11,978 bases of DNA, from assembly GCA_030615305.1 (NCBI GenBank), contig JAUWZL010000013.1:1-11978 (forward strand), given 5' to 3'. A model generated the notes under the pieces. That model did not search any database. It saw only the letters and a list, made by a program, of their open reading frames with translations, and was not told the origin of the DNA. The translations under genes and the position numbers were made by a program. Shown piece after piece: positions 1 through 6,196 of this stretch (position 1 is its first letter; each line of letters begins with the position of its first letter). The DNA comes from Dehalococcoidia bacterium (GTDB lineage: Bacteria; Chloroflexota; Dehalococcoidia; Dehalococcoidales; JAUWZL01).

Positions 1-242
1 ACCATAAGTAGGGAGATAAAAAAATTAAGTATAGAGATTAGGAACCAGACTACTATTGCATCTATAATTGCTGCAATAAAGCGGATCCAGAAGCCTATGT
101 ATTCCACAGCTACCGCTGGTTCCAGAAGAGGCTCGGGTGCCACTGGTAAGGGTTGCTTAACAGTGGTGACTAAAGCAGCCCCGCAGTTAGCACAAAATCG
201 TGCTTCAGGAGGGTTGTCTTGTGCGCAAATCTCACATTCCAC
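1..242 (-). CDS. Zinc-ribbon plus RDD-family membrane protein, 3' part missing
   Basis: Reading the minus strand from a GTG at 242 gives 80 codons that run off the left edge. The protein opens with a short zinc ribbon (Cys3-x2-Cys6 and Cys17-x2-Cys20), then a Pro/Glu/Val-rich linker (about residues 28-46). A segment starting EYIGFWIRF follows and leads into a strongly hydrophobic stretch with a charged Asp61. That is the usual opening of the first transmembrane helix of an RDD domain, and zinc-ribbon-RDD fusions are common in bacteria. The role is unknown; RDD proteins are integral membrane proteins, some proposed as transporters. The start is chosen because an in-frame TGA lies just upstream and AGGAG sits about 12 bases before the GTG, which is rather far. 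The remaining RDD helices are outside the window. The family is fairly sure, the function is not. Confidence 0.72.
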   Translation of the reverse strand, partial: MECEICAQDNPPEARFCANCGAALVTTVKQPLPVAPEPLLEPAVAVEYIGFWIRFIAAIIDAIVVWFLISILNFFISLLM

Positions 243-660
243 TGATGTACTGCACTCCTGATATCCATGCTGTCAGTTGATGATTTGTGAGAGATCATTT
301 CGCATCTTGGAACTTGAGTTTAGTCCCCTCGCATTCGATTGTCAATGCCTCTGAAATGCGGCGCAGGATTACGGGAGGCGTCGGGCCATCCCCCCGCTCA
401 GAGCCCCCTTTTTCCGGAGGGCATTTTAGATCGTTCTAGCAATGCTGGCGACGACTTGCATGCCGTCAGGTCCTATTTCTTGACGTGGCGCTTCTGGGGA
501 TTGCACACGAAATGATGACCTGCTATAGGTGTAGATATAACAATCAGCCAAAACGTGACTCATCAAACATATAATCTAATTGTTCTTTCCAATTTGCCCT
601 ATTGTTAAGTTGGTAACAAAATAAGTTCTTGTTACCCGCACACTGAGCTTATATGTTCTA
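243..660. other. Intergenic stretch without a convincing gene; possible decayed coding remnant
   Basis: No complete gene, tRNA or known RNA is recognisable here. On the minus strand there are two open stretches in different frames. One runs from an ATG at 563 to a stop at 426-428 (45 residues, with no ribosome binding site seen). The other, without a start codon, runs from about 435 to a stop at 295-297. Their translations look loosely protein-like, with few low-complexity runs, but I recognise neither. The 295-435 stretch is also open on the plus strand, so the openness may be chance. A small imperfect hairpin (GCCC with GGGC) lies near 402-422 without a T tract on either side. A palindrome at 612-636 is listed separately. 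Confidence 0.3.
612..636. promoter_or_regulatory. Operator-like palindrome upstream of the small zinc-ribbon gene
   Basis: GGTAACAA (612-619) and TTGTTACC (629-636) form a perfect 8-base inverted repeat with a 9-base spacer. It lies about 33 bases upstream of the -35 box of the following gene. No T tract follows on either strand, so it does not look like a terminator. Dyad symmetry with this spacing resembles a site for a dimeric DNA-binding protein. The half-site TTGTTACC occurs again singly near 950. The regulator is unknown. Confidence 0.35.
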
Positions 661-667
661 TCGACCT

Positions 668-696
668 ATTGACATTACGGTAGTCAATGCTATACG
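668..696 (+). promoter_or_regulatory. Sigma-70-like promoter of the small zinc-ribbon gene, overlapping a palindrome
   Basis: A consensus TTGACA (669-674) is followed by a 16-base spacer and TATACG (691-696), the expected arrangement for a housekeeping promoter. It lies about 26 bases ahead of the start codon. ATTGAC (668-673) and GTCAAT (683-688) form a perfect inverted repeat with a 9-base spacer covering the -35 box and much of the spacer, so a repressor could bind here. The ribosome binding site GGGAGG (710-715) is 7 bases before the ATG. Confidence 0.62.
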
Positions 697-722
697 CTTC
701 AAACAAAAAGGGAGGTAGAAAC

Positions 723-863
723 ATGCAAGCATACTGTGTGAAGTGCCGCACCAAAAGAGAAATGAAGGATGCCAGGGCCATCACTATGAAGAATGGCAAG
801 CCGGCAACTCAGGGTGTATGTCCCGTGTGTGGGACAAAGATGTTCAGGATCGGGAAGAGTTAA
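723..863 (+). CDS. 46-residue double-CxxC zinc-ribbon protein (DUF5679 type)
   Basis: The ATG at 723 has a strong GGGAGG ribosome binding site 7 bases upstream, and the frame ends at TAA 861-863. The product carries Cys5-x2-Cys8 near the N-terminus and Cys33-x2-Cys36 near the C-terminus, separated by a basic segment rich in Lys and Arg, and ends FRIGKS. The spacing predicts a single four-cysteine zinc ribbon. I recognise the pattern as DUF5679, which occurs as stand-alone small proteins and, as I recall, as a C-terminal add-on of DNA topoisomerase I in some bacteria. That would fit nucleic-acid binding, but the function is unproven. It is a single-gene transcription unit with its own promoter (668-696) and terminator (885-924). 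It is easily missed by length-filtered gene calling. Confidence 0.88.
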   Translation: MQAYCVKCRTKREMKDARAITMKNGKPATQGVCPVCGTKMFRIGKS

Positions 864-884
864 AGCTTATAAATAATTACGTGC

Positions 885-924
885 AAAGCTGGATATTCGT
901 GTAAGACGGATGTCCAGCTTTTTT
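885..924 (+). terminator. Intrinsic terminator after the small zinc-ribbon gene
   Basis: AAAGCTGGA (885-893) pairs with TCCAGCTTT (913-921), and the stem can extend inward by a few more pairs including a G-T pair. A run of six Ts (919-924) directly follows the GC-containing stem. This is a classical Rho-independent terminator on the plus strand, starting 22 bases after the TAA. The AAAGC at the stem base gives it little use on the minus strand. Confidence 0.88.
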
Positions 925-997
925 GTTGCTATTACACCAAATAGACATTTGTTACCGTGTTTAAACCTTGTCACTACCCACGATATGCTTCACTTGG

Positions 998-1831
998 TTA
1001 CACGTGGGTGAGCAACCAGGCTTCCATATCAGCGAATACCCGCTCACACTCAGGTTCGTTGAAAATCTCATGGTAAAAGCCGTCATATAGCTTTAGAGTT
1101 TTGTCTATAGAACTTGTCCTTTCATACAATATCTTGCTACCTTTCGGGTCAGATAATCGGTCAGCAGCACCATGCAAAATCAGCATGGGCAGGCGGATTT
1201 TGGGCAATTCGTGCTGCACCATCTTCATTGCCTTAATGATCTCAATACCTAAACGGGCACGGATCTTACCCCGATATACGAGCGGATCAGACACATAGGC
1301 ACTCACTACACTCTTATCCCGGCTAATACCCTCAGCATCGATGATGTAAAGACCCGCTTTGGGTAGAAGCCACGAGAGTAAACGAGCGGCAAAGATTAGC
1401 ATGGCTGGTGCGTCAGCGGGCACTCTTATAGTTGCCCCAGAGAGAATTAGGCCATCAAGCTCATCCTGATGTGAGATAGCGTGAGCAGTGGCGATTGTAC
1501 CACCTATGCTGTGGCCGACCATGAAAATCTTAGCGTCATGGTGGCTACTGCGCACAATAATTAAAAAAGAGTTAAGGTCATTGACAAAGTATGAGAACCT
1601 TTCAACATAACCTTTCAGGCCGTCTGACTTGCCGTGCCCCCTTTGGTCAAAGCCATATACTGCATAACCTTTTGGAACGAAATAATTCACTAGATTAATA
1701 TAACGTCCGCTATGTTCAGCTAACCCATGAACAACTACCAGCACAGCCTTGGGTACACTATCTGGAAGCCAAGACTGGTAGTAAAGATTAAGGTTCTTAC
1801 ATCCTTTAAACTTACCTTCTATATGTTTCAT
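998..1831 (-). CDS. Alpha/beta hydrolase, monoacylglycerol-lipase type
   Basis: This 277-residue protein has the usual length and motifs of the Hydrolase_4 (monoacylglycerol lipase/lysophospholipase) family. HGLAEH (residues 35-40) forms the oxyanion-hole region and DQRGHGKSDG (62-71) follows. The nucleophile elbow GHSIGG (106-111) places the catalytic serine at 108. Asp224 lies in HGAADRLSDP and His254 in FYHEIFNEPE, which completes the triad. The family cleaves acyl-glycerol or other carboxyl-ester bonds. The substrate cannot be told from sequence, and no signal peptide is seen, so it is probably cytosolic. The ATG at 1831 is used; upstream there is only a weak purine-rich stretch (AAGAAG) close to the start. 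It stands alone, 271 bases from the next gene. An inverted repeat ACCCACG/CGTGGGT (976-982 and 1003-1009) spans its 3' end, without a T tract. A start a few codons away cannot be excluded. Confidence 0.87.
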   Translation of the reverse strand: MKHIEGKFKGCKNLNLYYQSWLPDSVPKAVLVVVHGLAEHSGRYINLVNYFVPKGYAVYGFDQRGHGKSDGLKGYVERFSYFVNDLNSFLIIVRSSHHDAKIFMVGHSIGGTIATAHAISHQDELDGLILSGATIRVPADAPAMLIFAARLLSWLLPKAGLYIIDAEGISRDKSVVSAYVSDPLVYRGKIRARLGIEIIKAMKMVQHELPKIRLPMLILHGAADRLSDPKGSKILYERTSSIDKTLKLYDGFYHEIFNEPECERVFADMEAWLLTHV

Positions 1832-2102
1832 ACTTCTTGGTCCTATTTGTAGTGACAGCCTTCAACAATTAGTGTCCGTGAAGGAAGAACCCAGTGAATC
1901 GGTTTCCTCAACCAAACTGTAGCATCTACCGCGACCACTATTAACTTGAGGTTTACTCTCGGGTATTGCACAAACCGCCGAAAGAATCTAGACGAGTGCG
2001 CGCTGGCTACTTCACGAATCGGCTGACAGTGCAGTCGGCTCCAGCCACGGGTTAAGCAGCATTTACCTGCTTCTTCACTGGCCATGGTGGAAGAATTCCC
2101 CT
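1832..2102. other. Intergenic stretch, no gene recognised
   Basis: This spacer lies between two minus-strand genes. It holds a perfect 6-base hairpin with a 7-base loop, AAGCAG (2054-2059) with CTGCTT (2067-2072), and CCTTCA/TGAAGG (about 1860-1885). Neither has a T tract in the minus direction, so they are weak terminators at best. One minus-strand frame stays open across the region and into the neighbouring gene, but its product has no recognisable family features and no ribosome binding site. No convincing promoter for the hydrolase was found. Confidence 0.4.
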
Positions 2103-3284
2103 CTACATCCCAACCGCCTTGCGTACAAGCGCGCCCTTCAACCGGGTGAATGTTTTGGCACCCTTGACCACTAAATCGTCTAGTTCCACTGTGAAGCGGG
2201 TGAAGCACTCGTAACCGTTTTCTGTCACCAGCACCGTGTCCGAATGGCGGAAACCACCCACCCCGGGGATATAGATCCCGGGCTCCACGCTGACCAGCAT
2301 GTTCGGAGCTAGTACGTCAGCACTACCCTCTGCCAGCCACGGACCTTCGTGATAGCCTAGCCCGAAGCCGTGCCCGGTGCGGTGCAACAAATATTCCCCC
2401 AGGCCTTGATCCCGCAAGAAGCCATTAGCCGCATTATCGATTTCTGCACAGATTGCTCCGGGTTTCAAAAGCGCAAAAGCCCGCCGTCGAGCTTCCCGCA
2501 TAGCGGCGAACATTTCTTTCATCTTAACAGTAGGCGGGGTTAGGAAGTAGGTACGCTCGCACTCCGCCCCATAACCGTTAACCCTCATGTAACTCAACCC
2601 GACGTGCGGCCCTTCGGTCAGTCGGTCGGCCACCGAGGGCACGCGGTGGGGCATAGCGCTCATCGGTGCCGGCCATGCGATGGTCGCTACAGTGGTGGTC
2701 ACCGGGTCGAAGGCTGTGTTCTTGATGATATCCATCTGTAACGAGCGCGCCTGGGAGAAGATCTCAACCTCTGAGACCCCGTAGTAGGAGGCCGCGATGA
2801 TTTTCTTTATGCCTAGGTCAGCGTAATAAGCTGCTTGGCGGAGCATTTCCACCTCTGCTGGAGATTTCACCATACGTAGCTCCTCCACCAGTGGCAGAAT
2901 TTGAGGCGTAAAGCCTTCCAGATGCGCAGCGATTTCTTGGGGTAGGGTCGGTTCAACCCCCAAGCGTTTTATACCCTCAAGCATGTCCAGCAAACACTCG
3001 GGCCAGCCTTCCCCGGGTGGGGATGGATACTCCCAATAACGATGCACCACCCTTACATTGGGTGCCTCCTTCAGATGCTCGTACTCCAGCGTGGGCACCA
3101 GCAGGGTGGCCAGTTTATCCGAGCGCACCAGGATGAAAAAAGGCCGCTCCAGCGGGACATAGGTCACCCCTGTCAGGTAGTAGATACTCGCCTCCGCAGA
3201 GACTAGAAAAGCGTCCAACTCGTTTTCTCGGACTTTCTTTTGAAGCCGCTCCATGCGTTCAATGTACTCTTGCCTGCTGATCAT
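2103..3284 (-). CDS. M24 (creatinase/prolidase) fold protein with missing metal ligands, possibly a metal-independent amidinohydrolase-like enzyme
   Basis: The 393-residue product has the two-domain layout of the family: an N-terminal creatinase-type domain (about 10-135) and a C-terminal pita-bread catalytic domain (about 145-370). An automatic label would be Xaa-Pro peptidase. Of the five metal ligands of M24 peptidases, only His305 (in GHGFGLG) and Glu334 (in VEPG) are intact. There is no Asp at the first position (region 228-232), Glu241 replaces the second Asp in NGYGAE, and Ser348 replaces Glu in the usual GxRxED motif. His213, Glu243 (in ERT) and Glu334 instead line up with residues I recall as catalytic in creatinase (His232, Glu262, Glu358). 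A metal-independent C-N hydrolase such as creatinase or ectoine hydrolase is therefore a better guess than a dipeptidase; the substrate is unknown. The ATG at 3284 has a perfect AGGAGGT upstream. The gene stands alone and looks more GC-rich than its neighbours by eye. Confidence 0.82.
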   Translation of the reverse strand: MISRQEYIERMERLQKKVRENELDAFLVSAEASIYYLTGVTYVPLERPFFILVRSDKLATLLVPTLEYEHLKEAPNVRVVHRYWEYPSPPGEGWPECLLDMLEGIKRLGVEPTLPQEIAAHLEGFTPQILPLVEELRMVKSPAEVEMLRQAAYYADLGIKKIIAASYYGVSEVEIFSQARSLQMDIIKNTAFDPVTTTVATIAWPAPMSAMPHRVPSVADRLTEGPHVGLSYMRVNGYGAECERTYFLTPPTVKMKEMFAAMREARRRAFALLKPGAICAEIDNAANGFLRDQGLGEYLLHRTGHGFGLGYHEGPWLAEGSADVLAPNMLVSVEPGIYIPGVGGFRHSDTVLVTENGYECFTRFTVELDDLVVKGAKTFTRLKGALVRKAVGM

Positions 3285-3305
3285 GGTTGACCTCCTTGAT
3301 TGAGT

Positions 3306-3335
3306 ATCATATCAATATGTTGCTACTTATGTCTA
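3306..3335 (-). promoter_or_regulatory. Promoter of the creatinase/prolidase-fold gene
   Basis: On the minus strand TAGACA (3335-3330, one mismatch to TTGACA) is followed by an 18-base spacer and TATGAT (3311-3306, one mismatch to TATAAT). It lies about 20 bases ahead of the ATG at 3284, leaving a short leader with the strong ribosome binding site. The rest of the 174-base gap after dapA shows no clear terminator. Confidence 0.5.
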
Positions 3336-3458
3336 GAGACTTTCAGATTACGGGTGCTACACACTTCGCCCTTTTGTCCAACAAGAGCTGTGGCTGGTTT
3401 GATGCCGTTGCCGCTCGCTTCTACTGAGGGTTAAGGAAAGTTAGATAGGCGAGTAGCC

Positions 3459-4349
3459 TTATATCGGCAGGTCAATCTTATAGCCTTTAAGGGTTTCCCG
3501 GATTAGAGTGGCCGTTTTTTCATCCGCCTCGTAGAGGGGCGGGCGGGGTTTGCCAACCCTGAAGCCAATGTGGTTTAAGGCGTATTTAACTGGAATCGGG
3601 TTGGAAATAACAAAAAGGGCATTAATTAGTGGTAAAAGGCGGCGGTGTATCTCAGCCGCTCTATCTATTCTGCCGCTGAAAAAGCTGTCAATCATTTCCC
3701 TTATCTGGTTACCAACCAGGTTCGAGGCAACACTAATGACACCATAGCCGCCCAGGGTCAGTATGGGCAGGGTATCACTGTCATTGCCACTCCAGACAAT
3801 AAAATCCTCTCCGGTGTTTTCAATAATCTTGGCGATTTCGCCCAAATTACCACTGGCTTCCTTTACCCCGATAATATTGTCAATACGGCTTAACCTGATT
3901 ACTGTCTCGGCAGAAAGGCTAACCACGGTGCGTGAGGGCACATTATAGAGGATGCAAGGCAGACTGGTGCCCTGGGCGATGGTCTTGAAGTGCTGGTATA
4001 AGCCCTCCTGAGTCGGTTTATTATAGTAGGGGACTACCAGAAGGCAGGCATCAACCCCGGTGCGCTCCGCCTGTTGTGTCGCCCCAAGAGCCTCAGCAGT
4101 GCTGTTTGAGCCAGTGCCAGCTATTACCGTTCCTTTTTCACCGACGACTGATTTAATCTCAGCAAACAGCCTCAGCTCCTCCTCACGGATCAGGGTTGGC
4201 GATTCCCCAGTGGTGCCCACTACTACCAATCCATCACTGCCTGAATTGAGTAAACTCAGAGCCAACCGTTTGGCCTGCTCATAGCTAACAGCACCATCCT
4301 CACTGAACGGGGTTACCATAGCTGTCAATAAACGTCCCAGGGTTTTCAT
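3459..4349 (-). CDS. dapA: 4-Hydroxy-tetrahydrodipicolinate synthase
   Basis: This enzyme condenses pyruvate with aspartate semialdehyde in the first committed step of diaminopimelate/lysine synthesis. The 296 residues match the family length, as a single TIM barrel. Lys163 in GVKEASGN forms the Schiff base with pyruvate. Tyr135 and Arg140 lie in YNVPSRT, Thr46-Thr47 in GTTGES, and Tyr109 in YYNKP. All are offset by two from the E. coli residues Lys161, Tyr133, Arg138, Thr44-45 and Tyr107, so the full catalytic set is intact. The ATG at 4349 is preceded by GGAGG lying inside the last codons of asd, with only 2 bases between the genes, so translation is probably coupled. It is the last gene of the rpsO-pnp-dapB-asd-dapA operon, and its substrate is made by the gene just before it. 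No strong terminator is visible downstream. Confidence 0.97.
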   Translation of the reverse strand: MKTLGRLLTAMVTPFSEDGAVSYEQAKRLALSLLNSGSDGLVVVGTTGESPTLIREEELRLFAEIKSVVGEKGTVIAGTGSNSTAEALGATQQAERTGVDACLLVVPYYNKPTQEGLYQHFKTIAQGTSLPCILYNVPSRTVVSLSAETVIRLSRIDNIIGVKEASGNLGEIAKIIENTGEDFIVWSGNDSDTLPILTLGGYGVISVASNLVGNQIREMIDSFFSGRIDRAAEIHRRLLPLINALFVISNPIPVKYALNHIGFRVGKPRPPLYEADEKTATLIRETLKGYKIDLPI

Positions 4350-4351
4350 TT

Positions 4352-5377
4352 CTAGCCTCCAGGATGGAGCCAGCCCCTCTTGATTATTTCCTCAGCAATC
4401 TGGACGGCATTTAGGGCGGCTCCCTTTCTTAGGTTGTCAGCCACAACCCACATAACCAAGCCATTGTCATGAGAAGCATCGCGGCGAATGCGCCCGATAA
4501 AAACTTCATCAGTACCCGCCACTGACCACGGTTGAGGATAAAGACTGATAGCAGGGTCATCCAGCAATTTAACCCCAGGGGCCTGGACAAGGATACGCCG
4601 TGCCTCATCAGGGGACATAGGCTGGGAGAACTCTATATTGATCGCCTCGCTATGGCCGATAAACACCGGCACACGGACACAGGTCGCCGAGATAGCTATG
4701 TTATCGGCGTGCATTATCTTTCTGGTTTCTTCCACCGTCTTCCATTCTTCCTTGGTATAGGCGTTGTCCAGAAAAACATCTATCTCTGGCAGCACATTAA
4801 AGGCTATCTGGTGAGGGTAGACATGGGGCACGGTAGCCTGGCCGTCAAGTATCTGCCTGGCCTGTAATGTCAGTTCCTCTACCGCCGCTGACCCGGTGCC
4901 GGCGACTGCCTGGAATGTAGTAACTACAATGCGTTTAATGGGGTTGACCTTGTGCAGCGGGTATAGAGCTATTACCATCTGGATGGTAGAACAATTGGGA
5001 TTGGCTATTATCCCCCTATGCTGCCTGATGTCTTCAGGGTTGATTTCTGGTACCACCAGGGGAACCCTGGGGTCCATCCTGAATGCTGAGCTATTGTCAA
5101 CGACGACAGCTCCTGATTGGGCAGCTATAGGCGAAAAGTAGCGGCTGACCTCAGCGCCAGCCGAGAAAAGGGCAATATCTATATCTTTGAATAACTCAGG
5201 GGCCGTCTCTTTAACCTCAATCTCCTGGTGAGAGAAAAACAACTTCCTGCCTGCTGAGCGGTCTGAAGCCAAAAATTGAATTGATTCTATGGGGAAACTT
5301 CGCTGCACCAGAACCTTAATAAACTCCTGCCCCACCAGCCCGGTGGCACCGACAATAGCCACCCTATATCCTTTCAT
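4352..5377 (-). CDS. asd: Aspartate-semialdehyde dehydrogenase
   Basis: The enzyme reduces aspartyl phosphate to aspartate semialdehyde with NADPH, at the branch point of lysine/diaminopimelate and threonine/methionine synthesis. The 341-residue protein begins with the Rossmann motif GATGLVG (10-16). The nucleophile Cys129 lies in NPNCSTIQ, Gln156 in TFQAVAGTG (TYQAVSGAG is more usual), and Arg235 and His242 in RVPVFIGHSEA. Length and motifs fit the bacterial USG-1/Asd group. The ATG at 5377 has AGGAGG upstream, overlapping the end of dapB, and the gap is 9 bases. It feeds dapA (next) and shares the operon with dapB, so the three genes give consecutive enzymes. No aspartokinase gene is present in the window. 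Confidence 0.97.
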   Translation of the reverse strand: MKGYRVAIVGATGLVGQEFIKVLVQRSFPIESIQFLASDRSAGRKLFFSHQEIEVKETAPELFKDIDIALFSAGAEVSRYFSPIAAQSGAVVVDNSSAFRMDPRVPLVVPEINPEDIRQHRGIIANPNCSTIQMVIALYPLHKVNPIKRIVVTTFQAVAGTGSAAVEELTLQARQILDGQATVPHVYPHQIAFNVLPEIDVFLDNAYTKEEWKTVEETRKIMHADNIAISATCVRVPVFIGHSEAINIEFSQPMSPDEARRILVQAPGVKLLDDPAISLYPQPWSVAGTDEVFIGRIRRDASHDNGLVMWVVADNLRKGAALNAVQIAEEIIKRGWLHPGG

Positions 5378-5386
5378 AACTGCCTC

Positions 5387-6178
5387 CTATAAACCAAGCA
5401 GGGCATCCAGACCGTAAATCAACCCCTTGCGTTTGACTACCTCTTTGGTAGCCAGTATAACACCCGGCATATAACATTCTCTACTGATAGCATCATGCTT
5501 CAGGCTTAACGTTTGCCCCGGCCCGCCAAGGAGTACCTCCTGACGTGCCAGGATACCAGGCAGGCGTACGCTATGGACAGCGATGCCCTCAATTTGCTTT
5601 CCCTGGCTATATGACGGCCTTTGTTTTGTAGGCCGGCGGAATGGTTTGCCCCTGGCCTCGGCCATAGCCTTGGCTGTAGTCAGGGCGGTTCCGGAAGGTG
5701 CGTCAGCTTTGAGGTGGTGGTGCTGCTCTATGATTTCGGCATAATCAAAGTATCTGGCAGCAATCTCAGCTAAATGCACCATTAGAATCGCCCCAAGAGC
5801 AAAGTTAGGGGCTACCACCGCCCCGATTTGGTGAGCCTTAGCCAGACGGTCAACCTGGCTAAGGTCTTCAGCACTTAACCCGGTGGTGCCTATTACAAGG
5901 TTAACCCCTTGTTTGGCAGCGATGGGCACTGCCAACATGGTGGCTTGAGCGGTGCTGAAATCAACTAGCACATTGGGCAGACAGGTGGTCAGGATATGCC
6001 CCAGGTTAGAAGAGAAGGGAACCGAAGCCGAGCCATCGGGAAGCGTCAGCAAGTTTTCAGAGACGTTGAGTTCTATAGCACCTACCAGCTTTATCCCCGG
6101 TTCACGGCATAGAGCATTAATTACCTCTCGCCCCATTCTACCTGATGCGCCCTGCACTACCGCCCTTATTGGCTCCAT
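5387..6178 (-). CDS. dapB: 4-Hydroxy-tetrahydrodipicolinate reductase
   Basis: DapB reduces the DapA product with NAD(P)H to tetrahydrodipicolinate, the second committed step toward diaminopimelate and lysine. The 263 residues match the family length. The dinucleotide motif GASGRMG (10-16) is followed by VDFS (72-75) and GTTG (97-100), then APNFALG (123-129; Ser is more usual at the Ala). The signature EQHHHLKADAPSGTA (151-165) carries the catalytic pair His153 and Lys157. The ATG at 6178 has AGAGG about 8 bases upstream and lies 18 bases after the pnp stop. It sits between pnp and asd in the operon. The later enzymes of the pathway are not in the window, so the branch used (acylase, dehydrogenase or aminotransferase) cannot be told. 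Confidence 0.97.
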   Translation of the reverse strand: MEPIRAVVQGASGRMGREVINALCREPGIKLVGAIELNVSENLLTLPDGSASVPFSSNLGHILTTCLPNVLVDFSTAQATMLAVPIAAKQGVNLVIGTTGLSAEDLSQVDRLAKAHQIGAVVAPNFALGAILMVHLAEIAARYFDYAEIIEQHHHLKADAPSGTALTTAKAMAEARGKPFRRPTKQRPSYSQGKQIEGIAVHSVRLPGILARQEVLLGGPGQTLSLKHDAISRECYMPGVILATKEVVKRKGLIYGLDALLGL

Positions 6179-6196
6179 AGCTTTAGCCTCTTTACC

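Noticed and set aside
402..427. Hairpin near GCCCCC...GGAGGGC as a terminator
   Set aside because: The stem is imperfect, the loop is T-rich, and the following tract is too short on the plus strand and absent on the minus strand.
976..1009. Inverted repeat ACCCACG/CGTGGGT as terminator of the hydrolase gene
   Set aside because: It overlaps the stop codon region, has a 20-base loop and is not followed by a T tract on the minus strand.
1843..2208. A 121-codon open frame on the minus strand crossing the gap and the end of the creatinase-fold gene
   Set aside because: It overlaps a well-supported gene in another frame, has no ribosome binding site and its product shows no family features.
4532..4867. 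A 111-codon plus-strand frame inside asd
   Set aside because: It lies fully antisense to a catalytic, conserved gene and has no recognisable domain or ribosome binding site.
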